In this document: one piece after another, positions 34,401 to 41,677 of the stretch
How positions within the stretch are numbered: position 1 is the stretch's first letter
How the letters are laid out: the number at the start of each line of letters is the position of its first letter
Assembly: GCF_902500225.1 (NCBI RefSeq)
Contig: NZ_LR722669.1
Coordinates: 1 to 41,677 of the forward strand
Origin: Buttiauxella massiliensis
Lineage (GTDB): Bacteria; Pseudomonadota; Gammaproteobacteria; Enterobacterales; Enterobacteriaceae
Length of the DNA: 41,677 nucleotides
Direction of reading: 5' to 3'
Program-made: the position numbers and the translations under genes
The notes under the pieces: model-generated
Seen by the model: only the letters and a program-made list of their open reading frames with translations
Databases searched by the model: none
Told to the model about the DNA's origin: nothing

Positions 34401-34583
34401 ACTGGTATTGCCCGGCGCATCATCAGCCAGCGCGGCAGGACTTACCAGCAGTCCGGCAACCGCCAGTGCCAGCACCGCACCGCTGCGTTTTCCTTTTGCT
34501 TTCGCCAGCTCAGAGACCACAACAAATGCGCCCAGTACTTCATTCCATACCAGCCGGTAACTGGTGTTCAGGTTTTGCTTCAT
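31434..34583 (-). CDS. Antigen 43 / AIDA-type autotransporter adhesin
   Basis: 1049 aa from the ATG at 34583 (MKQNLNTSYRLVWNEVLGAF), the conserved start of the extended ESPR signal peptide; a further 13 upstream residues are unlikely. The signal is cleaved near AALA-DDAPG. The passenger (about residues 60-500) is built of ~19-22-residue AIDA-type repeats (GGxAxxTxVNxGGxQxV), giving a beta-helix. A pertactin-like autochaperone region follows (LVIDGGRATGKTWLNF, residues ~630-740) and a C-terminal beta-barrel of ~270 residues ends in Phe (NVAF). It is a type Va secreted surface protein that promotes self-aggregation and biofilm. A strong terminator hairpin lies directly upstream of the start. 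Confidence 0.93.
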   Translation of the reverse strand: MKQNLNTSYRLVWNEVLGAFVVVSELAKAKGKRSGAVLALAVAGLLVSPAALADDAPGNTSTIAAGDVVNNAVISNHDTQQVFGTANNTVINTGQEYGDDDEANSGGQFVQAGGVANQTTVNDNGLQGVLAGGRATDTTVNSGGGQSVHGQTVDTVLNGGSQWVHSGGSVSGTVINEGGYQLVKAGAQATGTVVNTGAQGGPDAENSDGQWVAGTATDTTININGRQIIAAGGIATGTVIKAGGDQSVQGSANNTRLDGGNQYVHAGASAADTVINAGGWQVVKNGATADTTTVNTNGKLQVNAGGTAANVIQNSGGALVTNTSATVSGTNSLGNFSVDAATASATNVLLENGGRLDVLGNGIADATTVNQGGILAVATGGKAQSIVMHDGGVLIADTGATVSGTNTSGAFGIDAATGKASNLRLDNGSQFSVLGNGSADHTTVGAGSTLNVAQGGTLTGTTVFNDGASLTGNANNSGQLQFSTGNGQNAAINGSVNGEGQLLKDGDGTLTVSNGTLSQSQVTLNQGSLALNNAVINSDIIAQSGTQVRLTGNSVINGAIDPTDVSLDSGASWNIQRGATVKSVLDNLDSAGTISFTPATGSHFVPETLTVTNLTGRNGTINLSLRLDDPAFPTDMLVIDGGRATGKTWLNFTNAGDAGIGLATTGNGIKVVDAINGATTDAGAFALGRKLQAGAYNYTLNHGSADENWYLSSEAGYRAEVALYASVFAQSMDYDRALAGSYSQRSSAVVDQGLWGRIQGGHTGHDGNGGIAQGDTPESSGSYGFIQLGGDLFRHDTGALSLTSGLYGAAGQSLVAVKNDDRSAAGSVRDTVYSLGGYLTAVHTTSGLWADVVAQGSRHSLKASSDDNRFDTRGTGWLASLETGMPFSVSQGLVLEPQLQYVWQGLQLDNGHDNGGYVNFGDGSAQHVRAGIRFGSSSEMDFGKGTSTVAGFADSMKRSVSELPVNWWVRPSVIRTFSSDGEMSMGTATAGSNVSFSPSQDGTSVDFQTGIDALIRQNVTLGIQGGYTRNVSGSSADGYNGQATLNVAF

Positions 34584-34605
34584 CGTATTAACCTTATTAA
34601 ATAAA

Positions 34606-34644
34606 GAATAAAAAAGACCCACATCCGCAAAACGGATGTGGGTC
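34606..34644 (-). terminator. Strong terminator between the WYL gene and the autotransporter start
   Basis: Perfect 12-bp stem (34616-34627 / 34633-34644), 5-nt loop. On the minus strand it is followed by TTTTTTATTC. It lies 10 nt after the WYL stop and only ~23 nt before the autotransporter start codon, which leaves no room for a promoter in between. Confidence 0.88.
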
Positions 34645-34653
34645 GGTGAAAAA

Positions 34654-35346
34654 TCAGGGTAAAGACAGGGACTTCAGGGACTGTTGAATACAGCGAAAAT
34701 GTGGCAGGGCCTGGATGAAAGTGGCCTCCTCCACCAGCCGGTAAAGTCGCCCGTTACGCGTGAACGTTTCTTTCGTGGGCTGGATGGTATGGATTTCATC
34801 CAGGGTGAATACCGCCGGATGCCCGTGATGTTCAGCAACCAGGTACCATGTACCGTCTTTCGCAATCAGCCGGTAAGGAGCCAGCCGTTCACAACGCTGT
34901 CCGTCAGCCAGCAGCGTCACGCGCTGGCAGGTGGTGATAGCTTTTATCAGGCGATAAAAAGACAGCGAGGCGGAAGGGGAAATGCCGCTGGTACTGTCTC
35001 CGGTCAGGCAGGGCACGTCATCACAGGCCAGCAGCAGGCCGACCAGGCGACGATCGAGACCGGGAAATAAACCCGCCATGCCCGTGCGATGGGCAAAGGT
35101 CAGGACATCCAGCTCTGCCTGTGCACCACCGCTACCGGCTCGCAGACGGTAACAACCATTGCGGCATTCGAGATCCAGATACATCAGGCGTTCGCGAAAA
35201 TCCCGGTACAGGGTACGTGCGGATACACCAAACTCTGCGGTCAGTCTGCGCATATCTAACGTTTCACCCGAGACAAGGCGACTGATAATCAGCGACAGTC
35301 TGATCGCCAGCCTGTCGTGGCGGCGCTCTGTCTGTGTCATTATCAT
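34654..35346 (-). CDS. WYL-domain transcriptional regulator (YfjR-like)
   Basis: 230 aa. N-terminal DeoR-type HTH ([20 protein letters not shown], residues ~30-55), then a WYL-type domain ([20 protein letters not shown]). Shorter than the regulator at 20113 because the WCX part is missing. Position next to YfjQ/YfjP-like genes corresponds to yfjR of CP4-57. Two TGACA-N5-TGTCA palindromes lie upstream, one with its edge 52 nt from the start codon. Confidence 0.88.
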   Translation of the reverse strand: MIMTQTERRHDRLAIRLSLIISRLVSGETLDMRRLTAEFGVSARTLYRDFRERLMYLDLECRNGCYRLRAGSGGAQAELDVLTFAHRTGMAGLFPGLDRRLVGLLLACDDVPCLTGDSTSGISPSASLSFYRLIKAITTCQRVTLLADGQRCERLAPYRLIAKDGTWYLVAEHHGHPAVFTLDEIHTIQPTKETFTRNGRLYRLVEEATFIQALPHFRCIQQSLKSLSLP

Positions 35347-35398
35347 TTCTCCATACGATCTAACTGTTTGAAAGGAATATGATTCTAGAGAGGGGGTG

Positions 35399-35413
35399 TG
35401 ACAGGGTGTGTCA
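35399..35413. promoter_or_regulatory. Candidate WYL operator 1, TGACA-N5-TGTCA
   Basis: tgaca gggtg tgtca, 52 nt upstream of the WYL start codon (minus strand). Identical to a second copy at 35509 over all 15 nt, and with the same half-sites as the palindrome before the other WYL gene at 20048. Confidence 0.7.
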
Positions 35414-35430
35414 ACTGAGGGGACTATTTC

Positions 35431-35455
35431 TTAACACCCGGAAGTTCAGTGTTAA
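35431..35455. promoter_or_regulatory. 7-bp inverted repeat between the two operators
   Basis: ttaacac / gtgttaa (35431-35437 / 35449-35455) with an 11-nt spacer, in the same intergenic region. Possibly a further regulator site. Confidence 0.35.
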
Positions 35456-35508
35456 CAGGGGCTGCAGCCATTTCTGGTTAATTAATCCTCACTGATGGAC
35501 CGAAAAAA

Positions 35509-35523
35509 TGACAGGGTGTGTCA
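35509..35523. promoter_or_regulatory. Candidate WYL operator 2, TGACA-N5-TGTCA
   Basis: Exact 15-nt repeat of the site at 35399, 110 nt away, suggesting looping or cooperative binding. It lies between the YfjQ-like gene's 3' end and the WYL gene, and is followed by a direct repeat ttaacgt (35527 and 35538 area). Confidence 0.65.
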
Positions 35524-35566
35524 TTCTTTAACGTTGCCTTAACGTTTTTCAGTGCAAACTGTGAGT

Positions 35567-36394
35567 TCACGCATCCTGAAACTGCGACAGCATTGTCTCT
35601 GCCATCACCCACAGCGCACGATTGAGCTTTACATCACCATCGATGCCGCGCACCGTCCGGGTATGTGTGCGACTCCCTTTCGCATTACGCCCACTCAGAC
35701 CACCTTTAATCAGGTTTTCCTGAACCCGCTGATAGGTGGTCCACAGGTCATCGCTGTCATCTTCGTAACGGCGGGGAGTCAGGACCTGCGATTCGGTAAC
35801 TGGCTGGTGGTCTTCTCCAAAGCGATACGTGAGAGCAGCCTTTGCCAGTGCCTGCTGTGCAGGAGGCGGTAGCATCAGCGACTGCATGGCATCGCGTTTC
35901 TCTTCCACCCGGTCAAAAATACTCAGTACATCATACGCGCCTTCAATCACCTGACTCACCACGTCCCCCTTGTGCGGCACACGCACCTCGCCAAAGGTTT
36001 CACCACAAATCAGCCCATTCTGGCAAACCTGGCGAAACAACCCCGGCAGCATCTGGTACGAGCTGGTGCCATCGTATGAGTTAAGCAGAATGATTTCCGG
36101 CACCTGCTTACCGGTGATTTGCCCTTCGCGACGCAGGCGCAGCATGTGCTTTGTGTGCTCCCGACGCTCCGGGTCACGTACACGCGTCTGGCAGGCAAAG
36201 AAGGGCTGAAAGCCTTCGCGCCGCAGGCTGTCCAGCAAGGTAATGGTCGGGATATAGGTATAACGTGCGCTGCGTGATTCATGTTTTTCCTGACTGAACA
36301 CGCTGGGCACAAAGCGCATCAGCTCATCATCAGTCAGCGGGCGGTCACGACGAACGAGGTTCGCCGCACCAAAGCGGGAAGCTAAACGGGACAT
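35567..36394 (-). CDS. YfjQ/YafZ-family protein (DUF932)
   Basis: 275 aa. The sequence (MSRLASRFGAANLVRRDRPL, RYTYIPTITLLDSLRREGFQ, EIILLNSYDGTSSYQMLPGL) is typical of the YfjQ/YafZ DUF932 proteins carried next to YfjP-type GTPases in CP4 islands; the molecular function is unknown. Some DUF932 relatives occur in phages and plasmids. It lies 49 nt downstream of the GTPase gene, same strand. Confidence 0.9.
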   Translation of the reverse strand: MSRLASRFGAANLVRRDRPLTDDELMRFVPSVFSQEKHESRSARYTYIPTITLLDSLRREGFQPFFACQTRVRDPERREHTKHMLRLRREGQITGKQVPEIILLNSYDGTSSYQMLPGLFRQVCQNGLICGETFGEVRVPHKGDVVSQVIEGAYDVLSIFDRVEEKRDAMQSLMLPPPAQQALAKAALTYRFGEDHQPVTESQVLTPRRYEDDSDDLWTTYQRVQENLIKGGLSGRNAKGSRTHTRTVRGIDGDVKLNRALWVMAETMLSQFQDA

Positions 36395-36443
36395 ATAACA
36401 CCTCAGATATCTGGATTAACGACAGGAAGTAAAAGAAGGAAAC

Positions 36444-37310
36444 TCAGAAGAAAAAATCCCATATGGCGCGGGCCACAGAGACTACTGTGTCACGCACGGC
36501 ACGTATCACCGTGCGTACCGGGGCGGGTATCAGGGGAACATTGCACATCATATCCAGCGCGGCACCGACCGTTTCACCAAAATCACTGCGCGCTTTCTCC
36601 TTTACCTGTTCAGTACGAAAGGGGCGCTGCAGTTGTGCCACCACCGGGCTGCTGGCCTCACGCGGCAGGCTGCGGACCAAACGCTCTGCCATAACCCTGA
36701 GTCCCCAATTCGTGCGCACCGATACCGCACAGACCGGATGAACGGGCTGGAACAGCTTATGAAGGGCAACGATTTTACGACTGATGCTGCGCTTCTGAGC
36801 AGTTGATAATCCGCCACCGAGGGTATCTGTTGGTTCAATCTTGTCAGCCTGACTGATAACGAACAGCACTTTGTGCCGGTACTGCTCACCAATAACCTGA
36901 TGGTAAAACTGCTCATCGACTGCCAGTGCGCGGTCATCGGCTTTAATCAGCCACAGCACCAGGTCAAGCTTCGGTAACTGCTGGTGGTAGAGTGCTGCAT
37001 ATTCCGTATCTCGCTGTTCGCTTTCACCAACACCCGGTAAATCCACCAGTAACATGCTCCTCTCACCAACCTTCAGCCGGAAGCGCAAGGGCTCACGAGT
37101 ACAGGCTGTCACATCGCTGACGGGCGAAACTTTGCCCTGAAACAGGGTATTGCAGAGAGATGATTTACCGGCACCTGTTTTCCCCATAATGCCGATAGCC
37201 GGCTCGTAGTTTGTAAGCTGACGAATTTGCTGCATAAGCCGCTCTGAGGCCCATTCTGGTAAGCCCATAAGTGAGTCCTGCAGTGGCTGCAGGCCTTCTT
37301 GATTTTTCAT
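36444..37310 (-). CDS. YfjP/YeeP/YkfA-family GTPase
   Basis: 288 aa. Era-like G domain: G1 GIMGKTGAGKSSL (about residues 38-50), G3 DLPGVGES (~90-97), and SQADKIEP as G4 (Ser in place of Asn). A hydrophobic C-terminal part (VPLIPAPVRTVIRAVRDTVV) ends in Trp-Asp-Phe-Phe-Phe and may associate with the membrane. YfjP-type GTPases are a constant part of CP4 islands, of unknown function. Not closely related to the dynamin-like pair at 21-24 kb. SD AGGAG lies upstream. Confidence 0.9.
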   Translation of the reverse strand: MKNQEGLQPLQDSLMGLPEWASERLMQQIRQLTNYEPAIGIMGKTGAGKSSLCNTLFQGKVSPVSDVTACTREPLRFRLKVGERSMLLVDLPGVGESEQRDTEYAALYHQQLPKLDLVLWLIKADDRALAVDEQFYHQVIGEQYRHKVLFVISQADKIEPTDTLGGGLSTAQKRSISRKIVALHKLFQPVHPVCAVSVRTNWGLRVMAERLVRSLPREASSPVVAQLQRPFRTEQVKEKARSDFGETVGAALDMMCNVPLIPAPVRTVIRAVRDTVVSVARAIWDFFF

Positions 37311-37330
37311 GACATCTCCTGAGACAAATC

Positions 37331-37366
37331 AAACAAAAAACGGCAGAACCGTGAGGTTCTGCCGTT
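37331..37366 (-). terminator. Intrinsic terminator upstream of the YfjP-like gene
   Basis: Perfect 12-bp stem (37339-37350 / 37355-37366) with a 4-nt loop, followed on the minus strand by TTTTTTGTTT. It terminates the unknown gene at 37424-38341 and separates it from the GTPase gene. Confidence 0.88.
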
Positions 37367-37423
37367 AATGACGTATGTTCAGAAGAATAATATCTATCTG
37401 AAATTATTTAGATTGCAGACATG

Positions 37424-38341
37424 TTACTTTTTAGATTTCTTGTAAGATTTTGATGCCTGCCAGGCATGTTTCATCTTTTCAATGAATTCCAGTTTCTCAT
37501 CCGGCGAAACATTCCAGACGTCAATCGCAGCAATCATCATGTCATATCGCATCGACGTATTATAAGGACGAAGATAGCCTGCTATCTTATTTTTACCTTG
37601 AAGATAGTCCCACAGATACAACAACTGATTTTCATCATCCCTGGACATCCATTCAAAATCCCTGAGAAAAAAATTATATTGATCCAGCCAGCACTCATGT
37701 AGTTTTCTGAAATAAGATATTTTATCGTCAAGCGTTCCCTCCGCATTATCAATGTATCTCATTACACCATTAATCTGCTCACGCTCTGTTACCGGGCTGG
37801 GGTTATATGAATCAGTACTCGCTCCACTATTAAGATAAAAACGAGAAAATGAGCGCTTTGGTTTCTTAGGGTTCTCAGTATCGGGTTTTAATATGAAATC
37901 TAGGTTAAGGTTATCAGCGGCAATATCCAGTGAGAAATTGCTCAGGTTTTCGAAAGGTGGGGGATCCATTAAAATACTATTAAACACGTTGGTATCAGGA
38001 AATGTACTTCCCAACCCACCTAGTTTTACTTCTGGAGGCAGAATGGGATATTCAAAAATATAGTGATGTGCAAACCATGTTGCTCTTGGCGTTCCCTTAA
38101 AACATTCAAAATATTCTTTATCGATGAGCTTCAAATCAGCCCAGTATTTCAGTTTTTTACGGGCATCATTTATCCGCCCCTTATCCCCGACAAAGTGCTG
38201 TTCAAGTATCCAGGTGATTAAGTCCCTAAACTGCTCTGGTGTGTCATAGCTACTATAGAGCAAAGAATTATCCGTCTTTAAAAGCTCATCCAGCGCTCTC
38301 AGATACATAATTTCAAAACGGACCATGTCGTAGTGCAGCAT
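37424..38341 (-). CDS. Hypothetical island protein
   Basis: 305 aa from the ATG at 38341 (MLHYDMVRFEIMYLRALDEL), chosen for the strong GGGAGAGAG SD; an upstream ATG would add 21 unlikely residues. No domain recognised. It is a soluble protein with many Asp, Tyr and Trp residues, a helical N-terminus, and a Lys-rich end (KKSKK). It has its own terminator and is AT-richer than the YfjP/YfjQ genes, so it is probably a separate cargo gene. Its place between the AlpA/YfjJ end and the YfjP gene is a variable cargo position in P4-type islands. Confidence 0.65.
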   Translation of the reverse strand: MLHYDMVRFEIMYLRALDELLKTDNSLLYSSYDTPEQFRDLITWILEQHFVGDKGRINDARKKLKYWADLKLIDKEYFECFKGTPRATWFAHHYIFEYPILPPEVKLGGLGSTFPDTNVFNSILMDPPPFENLSNFSLDIAADNLNLDFILKPDTENPKKPKRSFSRFYLNSGASTDSYNPSPVTEREQINGVMRYIDNAEGTLDDKISYFRKLHECWLDQYNFFLRDFEWMSRDDENQLLYLWDYLQGKNKIAGYLRPYNTSMRYDMMIAAIDVWNVSPDEKLEFIEKMKHAWQASKSYKKSKK

Positions 38342-38795
38342 TTCTCTCTCCCTGATTTTTATACACAGGTAGGTTAGCATGCGCCCTGTTACGAGGCAGG
38401 GCATCAGGTCACAGACTGAAAAAACACTGATTTATTTATGATAATTAACTGATTTTAATGTGATTTATTACTGACTAAGTTCTGTGGAAATTCTGATGAT
38501 TTTTCTGTGAGATGGTTGAGTACTGAAAAGACAGGTCTCATGCATCAGGAATGAACATTTGGGTTTTTAGTATAATTAAGGGGTATTCCTTTTCCTACAT
38601 ATGCATGTTTAGTGGTCATCCATCAGTAAATCATCCGTTAGCTGCGCTACAACCTACGGTCCCCGATTACCCTTTATCTGACCATTTGTTAACAGATAAT
38701 GCCTTAACGAGTATCTCTCCCAAGGGAGATACTTTCCACTTAAAAATTACAACGTATCCCCATCCTTTGTACACCACCTCACAAAGGATAAATAA
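38342..38795. other. Divergent intergenic region of the island
   Basis: About 450 nt between the unknown minus-strand gene and the YfjJ-like gene. Contains a small hairpin (38383-38388 / 38397-38402) and an imperfect hairpin near 38710-38735. It probably holds promoters in both directions. No replication gene or iteron array was recognised. Confidence 0.4.
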
Positions 38796-39374
38796 ATGAA
38801 TACCCCGTACCCTTATATATCCCGATATACGATGAACTGGTTTCTGCTGTCTCTTCTCAATGATCACCTTAATCAACTACTGGCTCGCTATTCCCGAATA
38901 CAGGCATTAAGAATCGATCTGTTCTATCAGAAAGGCACAAGCCGTTTCAAACGCAACTCCTGGAAAGAAACTGAAAGTGAAGTACGTATTCTTGTGGAAA
39001 GAACTATGCAAGGCTCAAACCTGACAGGATATTTCTGGGTACTGGAAAGTACTGACGAACATGGCTGTCATGCCCATATTGTTTTCTATCTCGACAGGCA
39101 CATTAACCAAGCTACATTCCCGATAGCCGAACGCATCGGAGCAATATGGCGAGAAATAACGGAGCAGGAAGGATATTACAACCGATGTACGTTTAAACCC
39201 ACTTATACGGCCAATATTGATAAGCCCGTAAATTACGATGATGCCGAAGCTATCAAGGGACTGCGATACATCATCAGCTATCTTGCAAAGGAGGAGCAAA
39301 AGCACGGTTGTTATTACCACGGAAGCAATGAGGTACCAACGCCCAGCGGACTGGGACGACCCAGACCTCTGTAA
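38796..39374 (+). CDS. Inovirus Gp2 / YfjJ-family protein (Rep-like)
   Basis: 192 aa. AAAGGA precedes the start at the usual distance. The sequence has the features of the inovirus-Gp2/YfjJ/YagK family: a core FWVLESTDEHGCHAHIVFYL that contains the HxH-type motif (HAH) of HUH endonuclease-like Rep proteins, and a late Tyr-rich segment (LRYIISYLAKEEQKHGCYYH). Whether it nicks DNA is not known for this island branch. Followed by a hairpin and alpA. Confidence 0.82.
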   Translation: MNTPYPYISRYTMNWFLLSLLNDHLNQLLARYSRIQALRIDLFYQKGTSRFKRNSWKETESEVRILVERTMQGSNLTGYFWVLESTDEHGCHAHIVFYLDRHINQATFPIAERIGAIWREITEQEGYYNRCTFKPTYTANIDKPVNYDDAEAIKGLRYIISYLAKEEQKHGCYYHGSNEVPTPSGLGRPRPL

Positions 39375-39420
39375 TTTGGGTTCTGCACTTTTTTACATAT
39401 TACCCCATTGATGTGGAAGG

Positions 39421-39450
39421 GCGGGTGGTTACAGGCAATCAACCACCCGC
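39421..39450. other. Perfect 10-bp inverted repeat before alpA
   Basis: gcgggtggtt and aaccacccgc around a 10-nt spacer, 47 nt downstream of the YfjJ-like stop and 31 nt before the alpA start. No T-tract; could be a regulator site or an RNA hairpin in the alpA leader. Confidence 0.6.
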
Positions 39451-39481
39451 TCAGGTCAATCCCACAATGGAAGACAGTACA

Positions 39482-39688
39482 ATGACAACTCAAATTTCTC
39501 TGCTTGATGACCAACTGGTGGATATGCGGTTCATTACCAGATTCACTGGCCTGACTGATAAGTGGTTTTATAAGCTAATCAAAGACGGTTTATTTCCAAA
39601 GCCGATTAAGCTGGGTCGTAGTTCTCGCTGGAAGCAAAGTGAAGTCGAATACTGGCTGCAAGAACGAATTGACGACTCCCGCAAATAA
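39482..39688 (+). CDS. alpA: AlpA-family DNA-binding regulator
   Basis: 68 aa from the ATG at 39482, preceded by GGAAG at 8 nt; in-frame upstream ATGs lie inside the hairpin region. Typical AlpA/excisionase-like winged HTH: DMRFITRFTGLTDKWFYKLI, then PKPIKLGRSSRWKQSEVEYW. AlpA proteins activate excision genes of P4-type prophages (CP4-57 slpA/intA). No integrase is in the window; it may lie beyond the right edge. Confidence 0.92.
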   Translation: MTTQISLLDDQLVDMRFITRFTGLTDKWFYKLIKDGLFPKPIKLGRSSRWKQSEVEYWLQERIDDSRK

Positions 39689-40063
39689 GCACCTTACCTT
39701 ATCAACCAACTATCCTGACTGGCAGACTGCTTATCCGATTATTGCGGAGGTTTGCGGCTGCCTGTCATTCACTATTCAGGGATTATTTACTATAAAAGAG
39801 ACAAAGATGCGATATGGCAGTTTACTGGACAACTATCAGCGTTGGTTAAGTTTGTACTTTGCTTGTGGCAATGCATCTCTTGCCAGTGGTCCGTAACTCT
39901 GAACTATTTTCAGGACTTCTTGAAATTTAAAAGCTGAATTATTTTGCATTTCTTTTGAGGTATATCACTGAAATTAAAAAGACTTTATATCATTTCAGTA
40001 TTCATCATATCTGTGAAAATAGTAAAATAGAATAATCAATTAGTGTCTTGATAAGTTGAGCTC
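39689..40063. other. AT-rich gap before the SIR2 gene
   Basis: About 375 nt. No convincing ORF. Very AT-rich from 39930, likely containing the promoter of the SIR2-domain gene. Confidence 0.45.
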
Positions 40064-41551
40064 ATGAGATTCCATGCCGAAGGTCCTGTTATACCAGACA
40101 TTCTCTTAGAACGCTGTGATGCAGGTAGAGTCGTATTTCTATGTGGTGCAGGGGTTTCATTACCTTCTGGGATGCCAACCTTTGTAGACCTCACTCAGTA
40201 CGTAATTGAATACTTTGACCCGCCACACGACTCAGAAATTATGGCTGCATTTCTCCCGTGGCTTCACGACCAATCTTCGGCGAATGTCCCTCTAGACCAA
40301 ATTTTCAATTTACTTCATCTTGAATATGGCAAGGATGAAGTTAATGCCTTAGTAACAAAGCGCCTAAGTGTTTTCCGTTCTGAAAGAGTGGTTGGACGCG
40401 AGCATGCCCTTATCAAACGAATCTCCTCAAATCAGAGTGGAGTTCCACAGATTGTCACGACAAACTTTGACCGACTATTCGAAGTTGACCAAGGGCAAGA
40501 TGACCTAGCCCTATATGTACCGCCTGCTTTTCCAGATCTAAATTTCGGTTCGTCAATTGAGGGAATTACGTATCTTCATGGTCGTCTGGTCGATGAAGAC
40601 TCAGTAAGCCATCCTTATGTGCTGAGCAGTGCAGACTTTGGACGAGCTTACCTTTCAGAAGGATGGGCAACCAACTTTATCAAGCTTCTTCTTGAGCGAT
40701 ATATTGTTGTTCTGGTGGGCTACCAGGCAGAAGACCCACCAGTTAAATACCTCCTTCAGGGTCTCAATCATGATGGTCAGTATGATCGTTCCAGAATTTA
40801 TGCATTTGATTGTGGACTTCCTGAAGAGGTCGAAGCCAAATGGCGTGATAGAGGCGTTACTGCCATAGCCTATTCCGGTCATCCGTTGCTCTGGAAGAGT
40901 ATGGAAGCATGGGCTGAACGAGCAGATGATCCGCGTCGGTGGCGAGCTTCAGTGATCGCCAAAAGCAGGCAGGACCCGAAAATTCTGGCACCGTATGAAC
41001 GTGGTCAAGTTGTTCATGTACTGCGCACAGTACAAGGTGCGAGATTATTCTCTGAAGCTGTTCCACGCCCGCATCCAGAATGGCTTTGCGTTATGGATGC
41101 GAATATTCGATCAGCCAAACAGAAGAAAAGATATAACGAGTTTGCCGATAACGATGCAGAGACTTTCGATCCGCAAGAAGCTTATGGAATCGATGATGAT
41201 CTGCAGGATATCTCTGACGATGAACGCAAACGTGGAGTGAGTAACGATAATCTCCTTGAATGGCGTGATGAAGACGATAATCCGTCAGATTACCATCGCT
41301 TGGCTGGGGGGTTTGAGACAATCCCTAGAAGGCTAGGTCACCTCATGACTTGGTTTAGCGAATCCCTTGATAGCCCGGTAATGGCTTGGTGGGCTATGCG
41401 AAAAAATGGTCTTCATCCACTTCTGCTGCAAAAGATTGAGCACAACATTGAGTTTTCAGGATTGACCCACAAACGTGGTCGTCATCTGTGGAGCTTAATT
41501 CTAGAACATCATAAAGATCCTCGTAATCGTCGATATGACGTCGACTGGCAT
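40064..41551 (+). pseudogene. SIR2-domain defence-type protein, truncated by an IS3-family element
   Basis: Open frame from the ATG at 40064, the first in-frame ATG after a TAA stop at 40052. 496 codons precede the insertion sequence; the frame then runs into the element to the window edge. SIR2 features: LCGAGVSLPSGMPTF (residues 26-40), TTNFDRLF (132-139), YLHG with the catalytic His (170-173), and VLVGYQAEDPPVKYLL (216-231). SIR2-domain proteins such as ThsA, DSR and SIR2-HerA deplete NAD+ in phage defence. The region after ~300 is a large soluble domain of a type often found C-terminal to SIR2 (possibly DUF4020). The gene was probably much longer, with its end beyond the IS. Its place next to alpA is a usual P4-island defence site. 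Confidence 0.85.
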
Positions 41552-41677
41552 TGTAAGTATCCCAGCTTTAGTTCCACGCACTTTTTGAGATTTCCGGTTT
41601 CTCAGCCATCAGCCGGTATTCTTCCGGCGTCAGGTTATTCAGGGATTCATGGGGCCGCTCACTGTTGTATTCATTCA
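41552..41677 (-). mobile_element. IS3-family insertion sequence, one end
   Basis: Starts about TGTAAGTATCCC (41552), which has the TG terminal dinucleotide usual for IS3-family ends, and continues off the window. The identity rests on the transposase C-terminus it encodes (next entry). Only one end is seen, so the target duplication cannot be checked. Confidence 0.82.
41568..41677 (-). CDS. IS3-family transposase (OrfB), C-terminal part
   Basis: Partial gene on the minus strand: NEYNSERPHESLNNLTPEEY then RLMAEKPEISKSAWN and TAA. The YNxxRPHxSLNxxTPxEY motif is the standard end of the IS3-family DDE transposase (rve domain). The catalytic residues lie outside the window. Confidence 0.9.
   Translation of the reverse strand, partial: NEYNSERPHESLNNLTPEEYRLMAEKPEISKSAWN

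Noticed and set aside
33141-34604. 487-codon plus-strand ORF
   Set aside because: Entirely antisense to the autotransporter gene; it arises from the GC-rich repeats and has no domain or credible start context.
36444-37310. YfjP-like GTPase as a third member of the dynamin-like group
   Set aside because: Its G1 and G3 motifs (GKTGAGKSS, DLPGVGES) are of the Era-like YeeP/YfjP type and differ clearly from the DTPGPNNSQDA pair.
38796-39374. Full inovirus prophage
   Set aside because: Only a Gp2/YfjJ-like gene is present; no coat, assembly (Zot) or other inoviral genes, and the neighbours are CP4-island genes.

Overview
The window is a piece of an Enterobacteriaceae chromosome (Escherichia/Klebsiella/Enterobacter/Citrobacter-type). 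It opens in the 3' end of adhE, uses enterobacterial LysR, MFS, NemA and YbhB-type genes, and its right half follows the gene order of CP4-57-like (P4-satellite-type) islands: alpA, yfjJ-like, yfjP, yfjQ, yfjR-like, antigen 43, yfjX, radC, yfjZ, ypjF. The species cannot be fixed from the sequence alone.

Left region (1-15.75 kb) is a patchwork of metabolic and regulatory genes: the adhE end, a LysR regulator divergent from an AT-rich gene of unknown function, a GlxA-type AraC regulator, an MBL-fold hydrolase, an isochorismatase-family gene broken by a stop codon, an MFS transporter, a three-gene NemA/SDR/SnoaL operon divergent from a LysR regulator that is followed by an AraJ-like exporter and a VOC protein, an orphan OpuAC-like binding protein behind a structured leader, and a PEBP/DoxX pair.

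Middle region (16.3-31.4 kb). A partial island module (antigen 43 tail remnant, antirestriction, RadC, DUF987, CbeA-type antitoxin, CbtA-type toxin, DUF4942) lies on the plus strand. A second, inverted copy lies on the minus strand at 29.5-31.5 kb. Between these inverted copies sits the most interesting object in the window: a compact seven-gene plus-strand operon (20113-29418). It encodes a WYL-domain regulator, two paralogous dynamin-like GTPases, a tail-anchored protein with a duplicated domain, a 1084-aa HerA/FtsK-type ATPase with a Ser/Thr-rich linker, an LHH-type HNH/EndoVII nuclease and an SMI1/KNR4-type (SUKH) protein. The last three genes overlap by 4 nt and are probably translationally coupled. 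I read it as a candidate, possibly undescribed, membrane-linked conflict or defence system; the function is inference.

Right region (31.4-41.7 kb): an antigen 43-type autotransporter, a second WYL regulator, YfjQ- and YfjP-like genes, an unknown gene, an inovirus-Gp2/YfjJ-like protein, AlpA, and a SIR2-domain gene (typical of antiphage systems) cut by the end of an IS3-family element at the window edge. Both WYL genes are preceded, at nearly the same distance, by a TGACA-N5-TGTCA palindrome, which suggests related operators.
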